A DNA stretch of 64,000 nucleotides from Phormidesmis priestleyi BC1401. Lineage in GTDB: Bacteria > Cyanobacteriota > Cyanobacteriia > Leptolyngbyales > Leptolyngbyaceae. Below the pieces are notes generated by a model that saw only the letters and a list, made by a program, of their open reading frames with translations, was not told where the DNA came from and made no database searches. Location: NCBI RefSeq assembly GCF_001650195.1, contig NZ_LXYR01000004.1, forward strand, positions 62,001-126,000, given 5' to 3'. The number at the start of each line of letters is the position of its first letter. Position 1 is the stretch's first letter. The position numbers and the translations under genes were made by a program. This document shows, one piece after another, positions 42,661-51,358 of the stretch.

Positions 42661-43332
42661 ATGGTAGTGACCAAAGAGCGACCCCTAGCAACAATGTTTC
42701 GTCAACTTGGCGGAGGAGCCTTTCCACCAGTCGTAGAGATATTTGAGCGCGGCAAGACGATTTTTTTTCCAGGCGATCCGGCAGAGCGGGTTTACTTCTT
42801 GTTAAAAGGGGCAGTCAAGCTCTCTAGAGTTTACGAGGCGGGTGAAGAGATTACGGTCGCCTTGCTGCGCGAAAACAGCGTATTTGGAGTGTTGTCTCTG
42901 ATCACAGGGCAACGCGCCGATCGCTTCTATCACGCTGTTGCATTTACCCCGGCTGAGTTGCTCTCGGTGCCGATCGAGCAAGTCGAGAAAGCCCTTAAAG
43001 ACGACCCTGAGCTATCGATGCTGATGCTGCGAGGCTTGTCATCTCGGATTTTGCAAACCGAAATGATGATCGAAACTTTGGCGCATCGAGATATGGGGTC
43101 GCGGCTGGTGAGTTTCTTGCTGATTCTCTGCCGCGATTTTGGAGTGCCCAGTCAAGACGGAATCACGATCGACCTCAAGTTATCGCATCAGGCGATTGCC
43201 GAAGCGATCGGGTCAACTCGCGTCACGGTGACTCGGCTGCTGGGCGATTTACGTCAAGACGAAATGATCTCAATTCACAAGAAAAAGATCACCGTTCATA
43301 ACCCGGTAACGTTGAGTCAGCAGTTTACTTAG
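42661..43332 (+). CDS. ntcA: Global nitrogen regulator NtcA
   Basis: 223 residues from ATG 42661 ([15 protein letters not shown]), the length usual for NtcA; an ATG at 42604 would add 19 residues. Cyclic-nucleotide-binding-like N-terminal domain ([40 protein letters not shown]) that senses 2-oxoglutarate, and a C-terminal helix-turn-helix ([21 protein letters not shown]). It activates ammonium, nitrate and heterocyst-type genes as a dimer at GTA-N8-TAC sites. No such site was seen upstream of its own start. Confidence 0.95.
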   Translation: MVVTKERPLATMFRQLGGGAFPPVVEIFERGKTIFFPGDPAERVYFLLKGAVKLSRVYEAGEEITVALLRENSVFGVLSLITGQRADRFYHAVAFTPAELLSVPIEQVEKALKDDPELSMLMLRGLSSRILQTEMMIETLAHRDMGSRLVSFLLILCRDFGVPSQDGITIDLKLSHQAIAEAIGSTRVTVTRLLGDLRQDEMISIHKKKITVHNPVTLSQQFT

Positions 43333-43374
43333 ACTGAGTGACCAGACGATTCTCGTCAATAAACCGATCCTTTC

Positions 43375-43421
43375 TTCTGTAAATACGATATTCTGTAAGA
43401 CCACTAAATCGTATTCACAGA
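43375..43421 (+). promoter_or_regulatory. Repeat cluster upstream of the RHH gene, possible autoregulatory operator
   Basis: TTCTGTAA occurs twice (43375 and 43391), an inverted TTCTGTGA-like copy lies at about 43414-43421, and AATACGAT/ATCGTATT form an inverted repeat (43382-43389, 43408-43415). All within 50 bases of the RHH start. Confidence 0.5.
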
Positions 43422-43423
43422 AC

Positions 43424-43831
43424 ATGGTTAGAAAAAAAGCCAAAGCCAACGCCACGCCCGATCAACTGTCCGCCCCTACCCACAGCAGGGTCGAAAAAAG
43501 TCCTGCTCCTGAAGCGTCAGTGCCTGCTGCAAGCCCCGTTGCCATCGCAGAACCCATTGCCGAGAAATTGACTCGTGCGTCTAAAAAGGCAGCGAAAACA
43601 AACGTCGTAGAGTCAGTTAAAGAAGCCGAACCTGTGGAAAAAGAAGCCGAACCTGTTTCTAAAAAGACCGCTAAAGAGCAGACTTCTGAGAAATCTGTGA
43701 AGATGAAACGGCTGACGTTAGACATTGCTAAACCGTTGCACAAAGCCATCAAAGCCAAAGCCGTCGAAGAAGGAATTCCGATGGTCGATATGCTGCGATC
43801 GCTGCTGGAAAAATATTACGGCAACCGCTAA
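43424..43831 (+). CDS. Lys/Ala/Glu-rich protein with C-terminal ribbon-helix-helix motif
   Basis: 135 residues. About 90 N-terminal residues are low-complexity (Lys, Ala, Glu, Pro) and probably disordered. The last 42 residues (MKRLTLDIAKPLHKAIKAKA, then VEEGIPMVDMLRSLLEKYY) fit a CopG/ParG-type ribbon-helix-helix DNA-binding domain. Similar proteins may regulate transcription or bind centromeres; there is no partner ATPase gene here. It is 91 bases after ntcA, with an inverted repeat and direct repeats just upstream that could be its operator. Confidence 0.8.
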   Translation: MVRKKAKANATPDQLSAPTHSRVEKSPAPEASVPAASPVAIAEPIAEKLTRASKKAAKTNVVESVKEAEPVEKEAEPVSKKTAKEQTSEKSVKMKRLTLDIAKPLHKAIKAKAVEEGIPMVDMLRSLLEKYYGNR

Positions 43832-43865
43832 TCGAAGGATTCAAACCGTCTGAATCTCGCTTTCT

Positions 43866-44642
43866 CTAACCGCTCACAATGCCCGACCACTGGGCTTTCT
43901 TCAACTTCTCCCGTCGATAAGAGAAGAAATTAACAGAGTCTTGATAGGTACAGTGAGGCGCGATCGCGACCTGTTCTTCACTAATCCCCAACTGCTCTAG
44001 CTGTAGCGCATTTACTCGCCGCACATCTAGCCGCACTCGCCCCGGTGTCGAGTCAGACAGCACTGGAGAATGGGATAACTCTAATAATCGTTTTACATTT
44101 GCGTCTAAAGAACTCTCCGAATCGATGTCTATCACTGTGGCTCCGACCTCAACCGCAACGCGAGTAGACACCTGGTAGACTTCTCCTGCGATCGCCGGAC
44201 CCATCGCAACTCGCAGATCTTGAAGTTGGCTTCCTTGACTGCACAGACGAGCGATCGCGCGAGGCACAATTTTCTGAGCCGTCCCTCGCCACCCCGCATG
44301 GACGGCAGACACCTGACCTGTTTTGGCATCTGCAATCAGCACAGGCGTGCAGTCAGCAGAACAAACCCACACCGCTTGATGGGCTTGCTCTGAGATCAGC
44401 CCATCGGCATCCAGTAAGTTCTCGTCACTCAAGGGATAGGGCATTTCTGACGGTGCCAGCACGAGATTGCCGTGAACCTGTTTTGCCCGATATGCCTGAG
44501 CCAATGGATACAGCGCCTCTGTGATCTGGAAGGGCGATCGGGGCGCAAACTGCTGGGTAAAAAACCCGTGCTTCCAAGGCTCTAGCAGGCTGCACGTCAG
44601 GTAGGGTAAGTCATTCCAGGTTTGCCAGTGCCAGATGTGCAT
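43866..44642 (-). CDS. pgeF: Peptidoglycan editing factor PgeF (YfiH/LACC1 family)
   Basis: 258 residues. Copper/zinc-type pocket signature: KQVHGNLV, CSADCTPVLIAD, VHAGWRGTAQKI (Cys and His ligands) and PHCTYQD near the end. Members of the family remove wrongly incorporated serine from UDP-MurNAc peptides or cleave purine nucleosides; older names call them polyphenol oxidases. Convergent with the RHH gene. Confidence 0.92.
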   Translation of the reverse strand: MHIWHWQTWNDLPYLTCSLLEPWKHGFFTQQFAPRSPFQITEALYPLAQAYRAKQVHGNLVLAPSEMPYPLSDENLLDADGLISEQAHQAVWVCSADCTPVLIADAKTGQVSAVHAGWRGTAQKIVPRAIARLCSQGSQLQDLRVAMGPAIAGEVYQVSTRVAVEVGATVIDIDSESSLDANVKRLLELSHSPVLSDSTPGRVRLDVRRVNALQLEQLGISEEQVAIAPHCTYQDSVNFFSYRREKLKKAQWSGIVSG

Positions 44643-44718
44643 TCTTAAGTAGAGACTGCGGGTGGTTCATGTTAACTTTAGCAACCGATCGCGATTCTTA
44701 AGTGTCGCGGTAAAAACT

Positions 44719-44777
44719 CCTGCTGCCTTGCGAGAAAGTCCGGCAGGCTCAGAGAAGCTGTGAAGACTGTCTCTGAG
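44719..44777. other. Two consecutive inverted repeats in the leader of the M23 peptidase gene
   Basis: CCTGC...GCAGG (44719-44747) and CTCAGAGA...TCTCTGAG (44748-44777). They lie 158 bases before the ATG at 44935, in the 292-base gap to divergent pgeF. No known riboswitch consensus was recognised. Confidence 0.4.
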
Positions 44778-44934
44778 TAGACTTGCTCATCAAGCTGCAA
44801 TAAACGGGAGTAGTTGAAATACTATTGTCTAGGCGAACAATTTTTGATCACCCGCTAAACTGGAACTCAGCAATAGGCATTCTCGACAAGTGTCACATCT
44901 AACAGTGCAGCAATCAGTACATGAGGAGATTTAA

Positions 44935-46062
44935 ATGACTCAGCAACCCAACGCTATCCGCACACAAAATCTTTGGGGGCAGCGTTCTTTGCTAAGACGG
45001 TTGGGTTATCTGGGAGGAATCGGCGTTTTGAGCAGCGGGGCAGCGATGGCTCAAGCTTCGTCTAGTGCTCCTCTAGTGATCATCTCGACTCCGGCAACCG
45101 CCCAATCAGCCTCCCTTGGGGTATCTGTTGGGCAGCGTATCCCGGTGAGTTCTAGCGCTGCATTATTGATGCCACCCCAGTCAGTCCCTGAGTTGTCTGC
45201 CTCTAATCGAGACCAAGTTGACGGGCAATCTACTGAGAATGCTGCGATCGCGCCTTCAGATTCTTATGAGGCACCCAGCACGATCGTGATTACAAATCGA
45301 TCGTCGGGCTGTGAGATCACCCTCAACCAAGGACAAGCGATCGCAGGAGGAGCGTGTGGCACTCAGGTGCCGACAAGCGCACCGACTGCGCAATCTGGGG
45401 GGACAGGCGGACGGTATCAGGCTGTGCAAGTGAGCGCGGCACCTGTTACCGAACGGTCTTCTAGCCGATCGGAGGCAAGTGGGTCAAGTGCAGCGATCGC
45501 CGCTCCTGCCTACGGCTTTGTCAAGGACTATTACAATCGCACCGTTCGCCCTTTGAGTCGTTTGGGGAATGGAAATCTGCGGCTGATGTTTCCGATCTCG
45601 ATTCCAGCCGCGATCACATCGGTCTTCGGCTGGCGCATTCATCCCATTACCGGAGATGCCCGCTTTCACTCTGGGACAGATTTAGGCGCACCGATGGGAA
45701 CTCCAGTTTTGGCAGCGCTAGCAGGTCGAGTCGTCTTTGCAGACTTTTTTGGCGGATATGGCTTAGCGATCGCCCTCGAACACGACAACGGCAAACAGCA
45801 GACACTCTACGGGCACTTGTCGGAGATCTTCGTCAAACCGGGAGAAATTGTCAAACAGGGTGCTGCGATCGGGCGAGTTGGCAGCACAGGCAACTCTACG
45901 GGACCTCACCTGCACTTTGAGTTTCGTCAACTGACCACTGAAGGCTGGGTTGCTCAAGATCCAGGCGTGCAGTTAGAAGATGCGTTGGCGCAGTTGGTCA
46001 AGTCTTTGCAGACGGCACAAAAGCCCCCAGTTCAACCAGGGGCAGTCAACGCTAAATCTTAA
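44935..46062 (+). CDS. M23 family metallopeptidase (LytM domain), exported
   Basis: 375 residues. Signal peptide or anchor at about 20-42 (ends AMAQA). A low-complexity Ser/Ala-rich stretch (about 43-190) leads to a LytM/M23 domain (about 215-350) with metal ligands His245 and Asp249 in RFHSGTDLG, His294 in YGHL and His327 in HLHFEF. A short Pro/Gln-rich tail follows. It is an active-type endopeptidase that cuts peptidoglycan crosslinks in the periplasm during growth or division. AGGAGA lies 7 bases before the ATG. Confidence 0.92.
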   Translation: MTQQPNAIRTQNLWGQRSLLRRLGYLGGIGVLSSGAAMAQASSSAPLVIISTPATAQSASLGVSVGQRIPVSSSAALLMPPQSVPELSASNRDQVDGQSTENAAIAPSDSYEAPSTIVITNRSSGCEITLNQGQAIAGGACGTQVPTSAPTAQSGGTGGRYQAVQVSAAPVTERSSSRSEASGSSAAIAAPAYGFVKDYYNRTVRPLSRLGNGNLRLMFPISIPAAITSVFGWRIHPITGDARFHSGTDLGAPMGTPVLAALAGRVVFADFFGGYGLAIALEHDNGKQQTLYGHLSEIFVKPGEIVKQGAAIGRVGSTGNSTGPHLHFEFRQLTTEGWVAQDPGVQLEDALAQLVKSLQTAQKPPVQPGAVNAKS

Positions 46063-46072
46063 GGAAAATCGC

Positions 46073-46762
46073 TTATGAATAGCCGTGTTCTGCGAGAAAC
46101 GAGGGGTTAATACTGTCGGGGGAAAGGGTCACTTCTAGTCCGTTAACTGTGGGAGGTGATCCCGATCGTAGAAATTTCTCAACATATTTGCCCAGAATGT
46201 CGCCCTCTAGATTCACCCAGTTTCCGGGTTTAAGGTGACAGAGGTTTGTCTCTGCATAGGTGTGAGGAATCACCGCCACCATAAACCAAGAGCCAGCAGG
46301 GTCACAGTCGGCGACGGTGAGGCTGATGCCGTTGACCGCCACACTTCCCTTGGGCAGAATGTATCGGGCGACTCGATCGCTCGTAGTCGCAAAGGTCATC
46401 TCCCACGAGCTTGCGGTTTGCACTGCCGATTTGAGCGTTCCGGTGCCGTCGATGTGCCCCGTGACAAAGTGACCGCCTAGCTTACTGCCGACCCGCAGAG
46501 AGGTTTCTAAGTTGACCTGTTTGATGCCACCCGTCGTCTGTGAGAGGGTCGTGCGCTCTGTCGTTTCGGGAGAGACAACCGCGATAAACCCCGATATCAT
46601 CATCTCGGTCACGGTAAGACAAACTCCATCGATGGCAACACTATCGCCGATCGCTAAGTCTTTTAAAATCAGGTCGGCTGCCGAGTCTGAGCAAGTAATC
46701 TGTAGGTGTTCAGATCCCAGAGCTTGAAGGGTGCCAACGGTTTGAATCAGTCCTGTAAACAC
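46073..46762 (-). CDS. ribE: Riboflavin synthase subunit alpha
   Basis: 229 residues with two lumazine-binding repeats. First repeat: MFTGLIQTVG, AIDGVCLTV; second: KLGGHFVTGHIDGTG, AVNGISLTV. It dismutates two molecules of 6,7-dimethyl-8-ribityllumazine to riboflavin. Length and repeat order are normal. It converges on the M23 gene with 10 bases between stops and is divergent from the bifunctional-nuclease gene. No FMN riboswitch was recognised upstream. Confidence 0.95.
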   Translation of the reverse strand: MFTGLIQTVGTLQALGSEHLQITCSDSAADLILKDLAIGDSVAIDGVCLTVTEMMISGFIAVVSPETTERTTLSQTTGGIKQVNLETSLRVGSKLGGHFVTGHIDGTGTLKSAVQTASSWEMTFATTSDRVARYILPKGSVAVNGISLTVADCDPAGSWFMVAVIPHTYAETNLCHLKPGNWVNLEGDILGKYVEKFLRSGSPPTVNGLEVTLSPDSINPSFLAEHGYS

Positions 46763-47046
46763 AAGTCTTAAGGGGGTGTGAAGGATAGGGTTTCTAGCAG
46801 GGGTCTATCTTCTAAAGTCGCTCAAATCTAATCTTTTTTATGAAGATTTGATAGACGCGAGAAGTCTTCTTTATTTTGTCAAATTTATAGGCGGATCATT
46901 TAGGATCAGGGCAGAGATCAGGGCATACTTAGTATTGCATCCCTGTTTGAGCATCCCCAAAATGGGTGTGCTAAATAGTTGACTGACTCTGTACGATTCA
47001 CACATCCGACGTTTCTCCTGCTTCAAGTGTTCTAGAGGCTATACCG

Positions 47047-47553
47047 ATGATTGAAATGAAGGTCGCTGGAATTGCATTAGACGCGGCAACCCGTAGCCCG
47101 ATCGTGCTCCTCAAAGATGGCACTGACCGTCGAGCATTGCCTATTTATATCGGGCAAGATCAGGCGAAAGCGATCATCAGCGTTCTTGAAAATCAAGTGC
47201 CACCCCGTCCTTTGACTCATGATCTGTTTGTCAATCTGATGGAGTCGTGGGATATGGCACTCGATCGAGTGGTTATTCACTCTCTACAAGATAATACGTT
47301 TTATGCGGTGCTGATTGTCAATCAGGGTGAGGCAAAGCGTGAAATTGATGCCCGTCCTAGCGACGCGATCGCCATTGCTCTCCGCACCAATAGCCCGATT
47401 TGGGTAATGGAAGAAGTTCTTGCTGATGCCTCAATTCCGGTCGATCGTGACGCTGACGAAGCCGAACGCAAAGCTTTCCGTGAGTTTCTAGACCAACTCA
47501 GCCCCGAAGACTTTAGCCAACGTGGGCGATTTAGCAGTGAAGAAGCCCAATAG
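47047..47553 (+). CDS. Bifunctional nuclease (BFN/DUF151) family protein
   Basis: 168 residues. The DUF151 pattern is clear: VAGIALDAATRSPIVLLKD, RALPIYIGQDQAKAI, PPRPLTHDLFVNLM and DARPSDAIAIALRTNSPI. Plant members have DNase and RNase activity; bacterial function is not established. A UVR-like C-terminus is absent. The aldo/keto reductase gene starts one base after its stop, so the two are coupled. A hairpin (AGCA-CCC...GGG-TGCT) lies in its leader at about 46951-46972. Confidence 0.9.
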   Translation: MIEMKVAGIALDAATRSPIVLLKDGTDRRALPIYIGQDQAKAIISVLENQVPPRPLTHDLFVNLMESWDMALDRVVIHSLQDNTFYAVLIVNQGEAKREIDARPSDAIAIALRTNSPIWVMEEVLADASIPVDRDADEAERKAFREFLDQLSPEDFSQRGRFSSEEAQ

Positions 47554-47554
47554 T

Positions 47555-48676
47555 GTGAACGATCGTCGCTTTGGTCAAACCGATCTTTCGCTCTCGGTTT
47601 TCTCGTTAGGGCTGATGCGCTGTCTAGCCTCTCAAGACGTGGCAGAACAGACGGTCAGACGAGCGATCGAGCTAGGCATCAATCACTTAGAAACTGCTAG
47701 AGGCTATGGCAAAAGCGAGGAGTTTCTGGGGGCGGCACTGCGAAATGGATTAAATCGCTCTGAACTCTACATCACGACCAAGATTTCTCCGACTCCCGAT
47801 GCGGCAACGATGGAGCGGGAGATCGAAGAGTCGTTGCAGCGATTAAACGTCGATTATTTAGATATGCTCGCCATTCACGGCTTAAACACTTGGGAGCATT
47901 TAGCTTGGGTAGAGGCTGAAAACGGCTGTATGCAGGCAGTGCGGCAAGCGGTATCAGATCGACGAGTGCGCCATGTAGGGTTTTCGACCCACGGATTTTT
48001 AGAGGTGATTTTGGCAGCGATCGCCACGAATCTCTTTGAGTTTGTCAATTTACATTACTCGCTGTTCTTCCAGCGCAATGCAGCCGCGATCGAGCTTGCC
48101 CAACAGAACGACATGGGCGTGTTTATCATTTCTCCCGCAGATAAAGCGGGGTTGCTCCACACCCCTCCGCAAACTCTGATTGACCTCTGCGCGCCTTTTT
48201 CGCCGTTGGAGTTGAACTATCGATTTCTCCTCAACAATCCGGCTGTCACAACGCTCAGCGTCGGTGCAGCGAACCCGACAGAGCTTGATCTACCGTTGAT
48301 GACTCAAGAGAATTTTCTCACGGCTGAAGTGGCAATCGTCCTAGATCGTCTACACACTCACCAAACCCAAACCCTCAAAACTGATTTGTGCAGTCAGTGT
48401 TACGCGTGTCTGCCTTGCCCAGAAGGAATTCACATTCCAGAAGTTTTGCGACTGCGAAATTTGGCGATCGCTTACGACATGACCCAGTTTGGTGAATATC
48501 GCTATCGGATGTTTGAGAATGCAGGACACTGGTTTCCAGGCAACAAAGCCGATCGGTGTAATGATTGTGGCGACTGTCTGCCGCGCTGCCCGGAAAATCT
48601 TGATATTCCGACCCTGTTGAGAGACACTCATCAACGATTGAATGGCAAACCAGGACGGCGTTTGTGGCAAGACTAG
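47555..48676 (+). CDS. Aldo/keto reductase with C-terminal ferredoxin-type clusters
   Basis: 373 residues from GTG 47555, which gives the usual NDRRFGQTDLSLSVFSLG start; GTG 47537 and 47522 extend it into the previous gene. AKR barrel with NHLETARGYGKSEEFLG (Tyr and Lys region), LDMLAIHGLN and VRHVGFSTHG. The C-terminus has two Cys clusters (CSQCYACLPCPEG and CNDCGDCLPRCPENL), so it probably holds two 4Fe-4S centres. The substrate is unknown; a ferredoxin-linked oxidoreductase is likely. Coupled to the preceding BFN gene. Confidence 0.9.
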   Translation: MNDRRFGQTDLSLSVFSLGLMRCLASQDVAEQTVRRAIELGINHLETARGYGKSEEFLGAALRNGLNRSELYITTKISPTPDAATMEREIEESLQRLNVDYLDMLAIHGLNTWEHLAWVEAENGCMQAVRQAVSDRRVRHVGFSTHGFLEVILAAIATNLFEFVNLHYSLFFQRNAAAIELAQQNDMGVFIISPADKAGLLHTPPQTLIDLCAPFSPLELNYRFLLNNPAVTTLSVGAANPTELDLPLMTQENFLTAEVAIVLDRLHTHQTQTLKTDLCSQCYACLPCPEGIHIPEVLRLRNLAIAYDMTQFGEYRYRMFENAGHWFPGNKADRCNDCGDCLPRCPENLDIPTLLRDTHQRLNGKPGRRLWQD

Positions 48677-48699
48677 CTCAGCTCGGATCTTGCACCAGT

Positions 48700-48872
48700 C
48701 TATTCGCTGCGGTTCTGTCCCGCCCGTGAATGGAATTCCGGGCTAGCCTTGGGAAGTCCGTTGAAACGGACTAAACCTCAAACCCTCTCTCAGTCCCTTT
48801 AGTGGACTTCGCACCGTTAGACCGTGATTTTCAATCACGGGCGGGTGAATGCTAGAAACGAGAGAGTTTTAG
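48700..48872. repeat. Structured intergenic repeat, copy B
   Basis: Same plan as copy A at 4829: CCCGCCCGTGAATGGAATTC hairpin with CCGGGCT, AGTCCGTT-GA-AACGGACT, a degenerate third hairpin (AGTCCCTTTAGTGGACTT), and CGTGATTTTCAATCACGGGCGGG. Flanks GCTGCG and GAGAGTTTT also match. It lies between convergent genes, aldo/keto reductase and a membrane protein. Confidence 0.8.
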
Positions 48873-48891
48873 TTCAAGTGCAAAATCTCAG

Positions 48892-49308
48892 TCAGCGCCA
48901 ATAGGGTCGCCCTTTCCAGAAGACACCGAGCACGACTCCAACTAACGAGACAATGCTGATATCAGGAACTAGCGCTGTGGGAATCGGCACCAATGATTTG
49001 AGAAAAAGCCAGAGCGCCACACAGGGAACGAGCGCCCACAACGTTGCATTCGTGATCATCACCTGCTGAAACCAGCGCTCTAAAATTGCCACCGCAAGGG
49101 CACCAATCCCAACCGGAACGGCGAGTCCGATTAAAACTCCGATCGGGGACGACAGCAGTTTACTCAATAGATTTAAGATTACAGGCACCGCAACCGCCGT
49201 TCGAGTCAGCAACACATCAAGCGCGATCGCGATCAAAACGGTGATCAACGAGATCTGAAGTAAAGGAATCCAGGGAAGAAACTTTAACCGACGTAAAGGG
49301 TCATTCAT
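48892..49308 (-). CDS. Integral membrane protein, unknown
   Basis: 138 residues with about four membrane helices (about 14-34, 40-75, 82-103, 115-133) and a short basic N-terminus (MNDPLRRLKFLPW). No recognised motif. It looks like a cyanobacterial conserved membrane hypothetical. It starts 178 bases from the divergent exported protein at 49487 and ends at the structured repeat. Confidence 0.75.
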   Translation of the reverse strand: MNDPLRRLKFLPWIPLLQISLITVLIAIALDVLLTRTAVAVPVILNLLSKLLSSPIGVLIGLAVPVGIGALAVAILERWFQQVMITNATLWALVPCVALWLFLKSLVPIPTALVPDISIVSLVGVVLGVFWKGRPYWR

Positions 49309-49486
49309 AGGAATTATTAAGAGGATTCATCATCATTTGATACATTTTCTATACCGACAAGCAGAAATATTTTTTGTAAAATACAGAGACGAAGGGCGGA
49401 GACGAGTTTGAAACCAGCCTTAACCATCCGACTAGGAACGAGCGATACATCCTCATACGTTATAGTTCTACACGAGTTTCGAGCGC

Positions 49487-50218
49487 ATGAATCAAGGCAG
49501 GACAATGGAACAATTGTGGCAAACAGCGGTGATCGGGTCACAAGCGTTAATGGCGAGTTTGCTTTGGATGGCGATTGGGGCAAGCCAGCCAGCATTTTCT
49601 GCAAACATTCCGCCCGTCACCGCGCATTTATCTGCCCAATCTGAGCTACAGCCCTCTTTAGAGCCTCTCGATTTAACTCAATGCAGCCCGTCTACTTCGG
49701 GCATTACAGATAGCTCGATCTCCCAAGCGCATCTCACCGTTCCTAGCTTTTGGTGGACGCGAGACCAAATCTCGGCTGAACCTCAGTTTGGCAGCAAGTT
49801 GTTCGACACCTGGCTCGCTTGCCCCCATCAAAAAAGCAGCGTTAGCCGAGTTGATTTTGTCGTCAATCAGCAAGCTTGGAGTCTATTAGATTATTTGGAG
49901 CGCTATGACTTTGTGCAGCAGATCGGCACCGTTGCCAGTGGTTATAGCTACGATATGCGCGTCTTCAATCGCCAGGGAGGGCTATTAGCTGCTTACACCT
50001 GTGATTTTGAAGGAAATATTGTTGGAACAAGGGAACTCAACGATCGACATGGTGTGAAAGTGGCTTCAGCAGACCTGTCCCAAACTTCACCTTCCCCGAC
50101 TCCTTCTGCACTGATCTGCAATCTTTCCCTCGATTCGTCTGGCAAGGCAGGATTTCGAGGTCGTTCTAACTCACTCGACGGAACCGTTCCCAAAGGGAAC
50201 GGTACGATTCAACCGTAG
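49487..50218 (+). CDS. Exported protein of unknown function
   Basis: 243 residues from ATG 49487; ATG 49505 with AGG just upstream is an alternative. Signal peptide at about 7-38 (ends PAFSA). The mature part has FDTWLACPHQ, VDFVVNQQAWSLLDYLERYDF and SYDMRVFNRQG, and five cysteines in three places (QCS, LAC, YTC, ICN). No family recognised; it resembles hypothetical secreted proteins of filamentous cyanobacteria. Its last 53 bases overlap the convergent PotD-like gene, and a 9-bp-arm hairpin lies in the shared part. Confidence 0.7.
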   Translation: MNQGRTMEQLWQTAVIGSQALMASLLWMAIGASQPAFSANIPPVTAHLSAQSELQPSLEPLDLTQCSPSTSGITDSSISQAHLTVPSFWWTRDQISAEPQFGSKLFDTWLACPHQKSSVSRVDFVVNQQAWSLLDYLERYDFVQQIGTVASGYSYDMRVFNRQGGLLAAYTCDFEGNIVGTRELNDRHGVKVASADLSQTSPSPTPSALICNLSLDSSGKAGFRGRSNSLDGTVPKGNGTIQP

Positions 50219-51350
50219 CGGTGGGCAAAGGCTCTAGAAACTCGCTGCGATCGAGCAATTGTTCAGCGTTGGGCACGAGTAAGGGATTTTTTTGTAACTC
50301 TTTGGGAAATGTCGCTGCATCCAGCGCGGTGAGAATAGGGGAAGCGGCATCACTCAACAAAGAAAGCTGAGGCGCGATTTCAGGAGTCCAGCAGAAGTTA
50401 ATCCACTTTGAAAGCAGCGCTTGGGTCTCTTGCACTGGCTGACTCGTAGCGGGATGCACCCACAGATCTGCCCACACTGCCGTCCCCGATTTGGGAAAGA
50501 CTGCCTCGATCGGCTGACTTCGCTGAATCAACGGCAGCGCATCAGTAGACCACCCCACGGCTACCCAGGTGTCGCCCAGTATTAAAGGTTGCAGATAATT
50601 ATCAGAGCTATAGAACTTGACCTGCTGATGCAGCGATCGCAGGTCGGCTTCTAGCTGAGGAACGGACTGCAAATCGATCGTATTGTAAGATTTGCCCGAT
50701 CGCTTCAGCGTCAAGCCAATCACTTCTCGCGGCTGATCGAGCAGAGAAATGTGTCCTCGCAGATCGTCTCGCCACAAATCACCCCAATCAGTCGGGGGCT
50801 GAAGATTTTTGTCGCGAAAAATATCTTTACGATAGAGAATAACGGTGCTGCCCCAGCGGTAGGGAGCCGCCCAAACTTTGCCCTTGGGATTAGGCAAACC
50901 CTGGTCACTGCGAGTCACGATCGCGCGCCACTTTTCAGGCAATTTTTGCCACTGCTGCCACGAGGATGAGTCAAGGGGCTGAATTAGTTTTTGTTGAATC
51001 GCAGTGGCTAACCAATAGTCGCCCAAAGTCACGAGGTCGGCAGGCGTTGCGGTAGAGGCTGGGCTGAGAAACGGAATCTCGATCGGAAATCGCTGAGGGA
51101 CTGGCTGACCGCCGAGTTGCTTCCAGGTTTGCAAAAGCGTAAACAGCGCCTGCAATTGGGTTTCTGGCTTGAAATCAAGGTTGACTGACTGACCCTGCAA
51201 GCTCTTCCGAAAAGCACCTAATAGCTGCGCCGGAACCGAGTTTTTTAACAGCTGAATCCTTAAAGCTGCTTGATTTTGGCTATTGCATCCTGCTAAAAGC
51301 GTTGCCAGGGTCAGCGCCCCTGCCCCCGTTAAAAACGATCGTCGCTCCAT
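50166..51350 (-). CDS. PotD-like extracellular solute-binding lipoprotein
   Basis: 394 residues. Lipobox LLAGC with Cys22 after a short signal (MERRSFLTGAGALTLATLLAG), so it is a lipoprotein. The body has the type II binding-protein pattern (WAAPYRWGSTVILYRKDIF, LLDQPREVIGLTL, VGWSTDALPLI), as in spermidine/putrescine and iron binders. No permease or ATPase gene is adjacent. It lies 8 bases downstream of the phycobiliprotein lyase, an unexpected neighbour, and overlaps the end of the exported gene at 49487. Confidence 0.85.
   Translation of the reverse strand: MERRSFLTGAGALTLATLLAGCNSQNQAALRIQLLKNSVPAQLLGAFRKSLQGQSVNLDFKPETQLQALFTLLQTWKQLGGQPVPQRFPIEIPFLSPASTATPADLVTLGDYWLATAIQQKLIQPLDSSSWQQWQKLPEKWRAIVTRSDQGLPNPKGKVWAAPYRWGSTVILYRKDIFRDKNLQPPTDWGDLWRDDLRGHISLLDQPREVIGLTLKRSGKSYNTIDLQSVPQLEADLRSLHQQVKFYSSDNYLQPLILGDTWVAVGWSTDALPLIQRSQPIEAVFPKSGTAVWADLWVHPATSQPVQETQALLSKWINFCWTPEIAPQLSLLSDAASPILTALDAATFPKELQKNPLLVPNAEQLLDRSEFLEPLPTATVESYRSLWERFRRVS
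50183..50203. other. Hairpin within the overlap of convergent coding regions
   Basis: ACCGTTCCC-AAA-GGGAACGGT, 9-bp arms and 3-base loop, inside the overlap of the genes at 49487 and 50166. No T-run follows on either strand. Confidence 0.6.
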
Positions 51351-51358
51351 CTGTCCCC

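Noticed and set aside
44643-44934. c-di-AMP or other riboswitch before the M23 peptidase gene
   Set aside because: Two inverted repeats exist, but conserved riboswitch core sequences were not recognised.
46763-47046. FMN riboswitch before ribE
   Set aside because: No RFN core motifs or five-stem layout could be found in the 284-base gap.
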